This document shows positions 62,818 through 64,000 of a DNA stretch of 64,000 bases, in pieces. A program made the position numbers and the translations under genes. Origin of the DNA: Ottelia alismoides (taxonomy: Eukaryota > Streptophyta > Magnoliopsida > Alismatales > Hydrocharitaceae); the NCBI GenBank assembly GCA_037367405.1, contig JAZKJV010008882.1:1984001-2048000 (forward strand), read 5' to 3'. The notes under the pieces are model-generated. The model searched no databases and was not told the DNA's origin. It saw only the letters and a program-made list of their open reading frames with translations. Position 1 is the stretch's first letter, and each line of letters opens with the position of its first letter.

Positions 62818-64000
62818 AGGTTGGCATCTAGTGTTATTAATTGGGATTGAATGAATGGTTAATTGAGATGGGTTGTAGATTGGAATTGTATTTTAGTATT
62901 TTTCCTTTCCATTTTTGTTAGTTATTAACTTCATTTAGGAACAAAAGCTTTACTTAGATTTCTGTATAAAAAAATCTTTGAACAAAAAAAAATTATATCA
63001 TTGGCATCATATAGTCATTAATATAATTGTTTAAGATACAATTATAGTGTCACCTAAGTTTCGAAAGACTTGGATTCTTTGTCATATAGATGCTCTATTA
63101 AAGCATAACCACCATGATAAATTTTAGTTATTACAAACTTGTTATGCATTCTTATCAGGCATGGGAGTTGCTTAAATTATAAATATCAATCTTGTAGTCA
63201 CCATCTTCTTACTTATATCAAACTTGTAGAACTATTTATGTAGTTTTAAAATTTAAACGTAACAATAATTAGTTTGATGAGAATCAACGATTATCGAATA
63301 TTTTACCAGTCAAGAAACCGAATGCATACAATTATAATTATTCTTTCTTGATTAATATAGGCTTTTTTTCATAAATGTCGGATACCTTCCTTTAGAAATC
63401 AATAAATAGATAATAAATACAGAGCCATTATCTCAGAAACATCTCAGATATGAATTTATCATCTATGATAATCTATGACAACAAAAATTGATCATCTTCA
63501 TGAAATTAGCCTTAGGAAAACTCTATTATCTATTAATCACTTTCAATAAGCTCATTGATAAAATACCAAAATCTGTAAAGTTTACCTCATAAGAGATTGA
63601 GAGGGGATAGAGAAATCAAATAAGTGAGTTTGTGGTAAATCAATGATGATTGACAAATAGTAGTACCGGTCATGATGACCCTTACACCTGACTGTGCGAG
63701 GACACGGTGACCCTTAATTGGGCGGGAGATAGGAAGCCCAGTTTGGGCAGCATCCGCCAAGTGCGTGGGTCTAGGGTCCCGATCTTTTTCACGGTTTTTA
63801 CGCGAGCTCGCAGTGTTTTTACGCCTCATTGGGATCCTGACTTTTGACCTGCTCCACTGATCCTCTGTTTTAGGATACTCATGTAAGGGATCCTCAGTTT
63901 TTATTTTTTTGTACGAGCTTGTTTACCCGTACTGGTAGGGTCCGTCTAGAGTTACTTTTCTGGAGAGTCTCTCTTACCCGTCTTAGTGGCGTAGTTTTGG
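62818..64000. other. Right end of window, no gene recognised
   Basis: AT-rich to about 63580, then a more balanced segment (63660-64000) with several TTTTTACGC-type repeats. No exostosin exon, transposase or retroelement motif is visible on either strand. Confidence 0.45.

Overview
The window is nuclear DNA of a flowering plant. It holds part of one ordinary gene, buried in several generations of transposable elements. Plant origin is shown by Ty3/gypsy and Ty1/copia LTR retrotransposons primed by tRNA-Asp and initiator tRNA-Met, RTE-type LINEs, Tourist MITEs, a Mutator-like element carrying a plant mobile domain, and a plant-type GT47 (exostosin-family) glycosyltransferase. I cannot name the species from the sequence.

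Layout: (1) 114-18533 is a complete, decayed gypsy/Athila-like element (element A) with 2.8-2.9 kb LTRs, target duplication AGCAC and a tRNA-Asp primer site. It has gag-protease remnants and one extra unidentified ORF, but no reverse transcriptase or integrase. A related element (B, 4734-11900) is inserted in its gag with target duplication CCCCC; B keeps only an integrase tail between a truncated and a full LTR. Both carry an unusual row of hairpins, each followed by a G-run, upstream of the polypurine tract. (2) 18539-27000 is intergenic: LTR debris, a palindromic MITE between (TG)n and (TA)n, a broken plant-mobile-domain pseudogene, a tandem repeat with tRNA-like boxes, a foldback element and a Tourist MITE. 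(3) 27114-51661 holds exons 1 and 2 of a GT47 gene on the + strand, split by an intron of about 24 kb. That intron contains two nested copias (28533-39345, with 34004-39071 inside), two RTE LINEs (minus strand), a third copia (minus strand, 44.4-51.2 kb) split by a solo LTR (45977-48787), a Tourist MITE and GC-rich hAT-like MITEs. (4) 51662 to the end appears to be intron 2 of the same gene, or its 3' flank if the gene is broken. It holds more GC-rich MITEs, a zinc-knuckle pseudogene, an LTR fragment with a third LINE, and a Mutator-like element (58036-62300, 10-bp target duplication). That element contains plant-mobile-domain remnants and a very young non-autonomous copia (58121-60771, LTRs with about 2 differences in 317 bp). 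A second palindromic MITE in a (TA)n tract (62407-62794) shares its core with the first.

The only part likely to encode a working host protein is the GT47 exon pair. Everything else is transposon or non-coding. Insertion order can be read directly from target duplications: A before B; copia-1 before copia-2; copia-3 before its solo LTR; Mutator-like element before the young copia.
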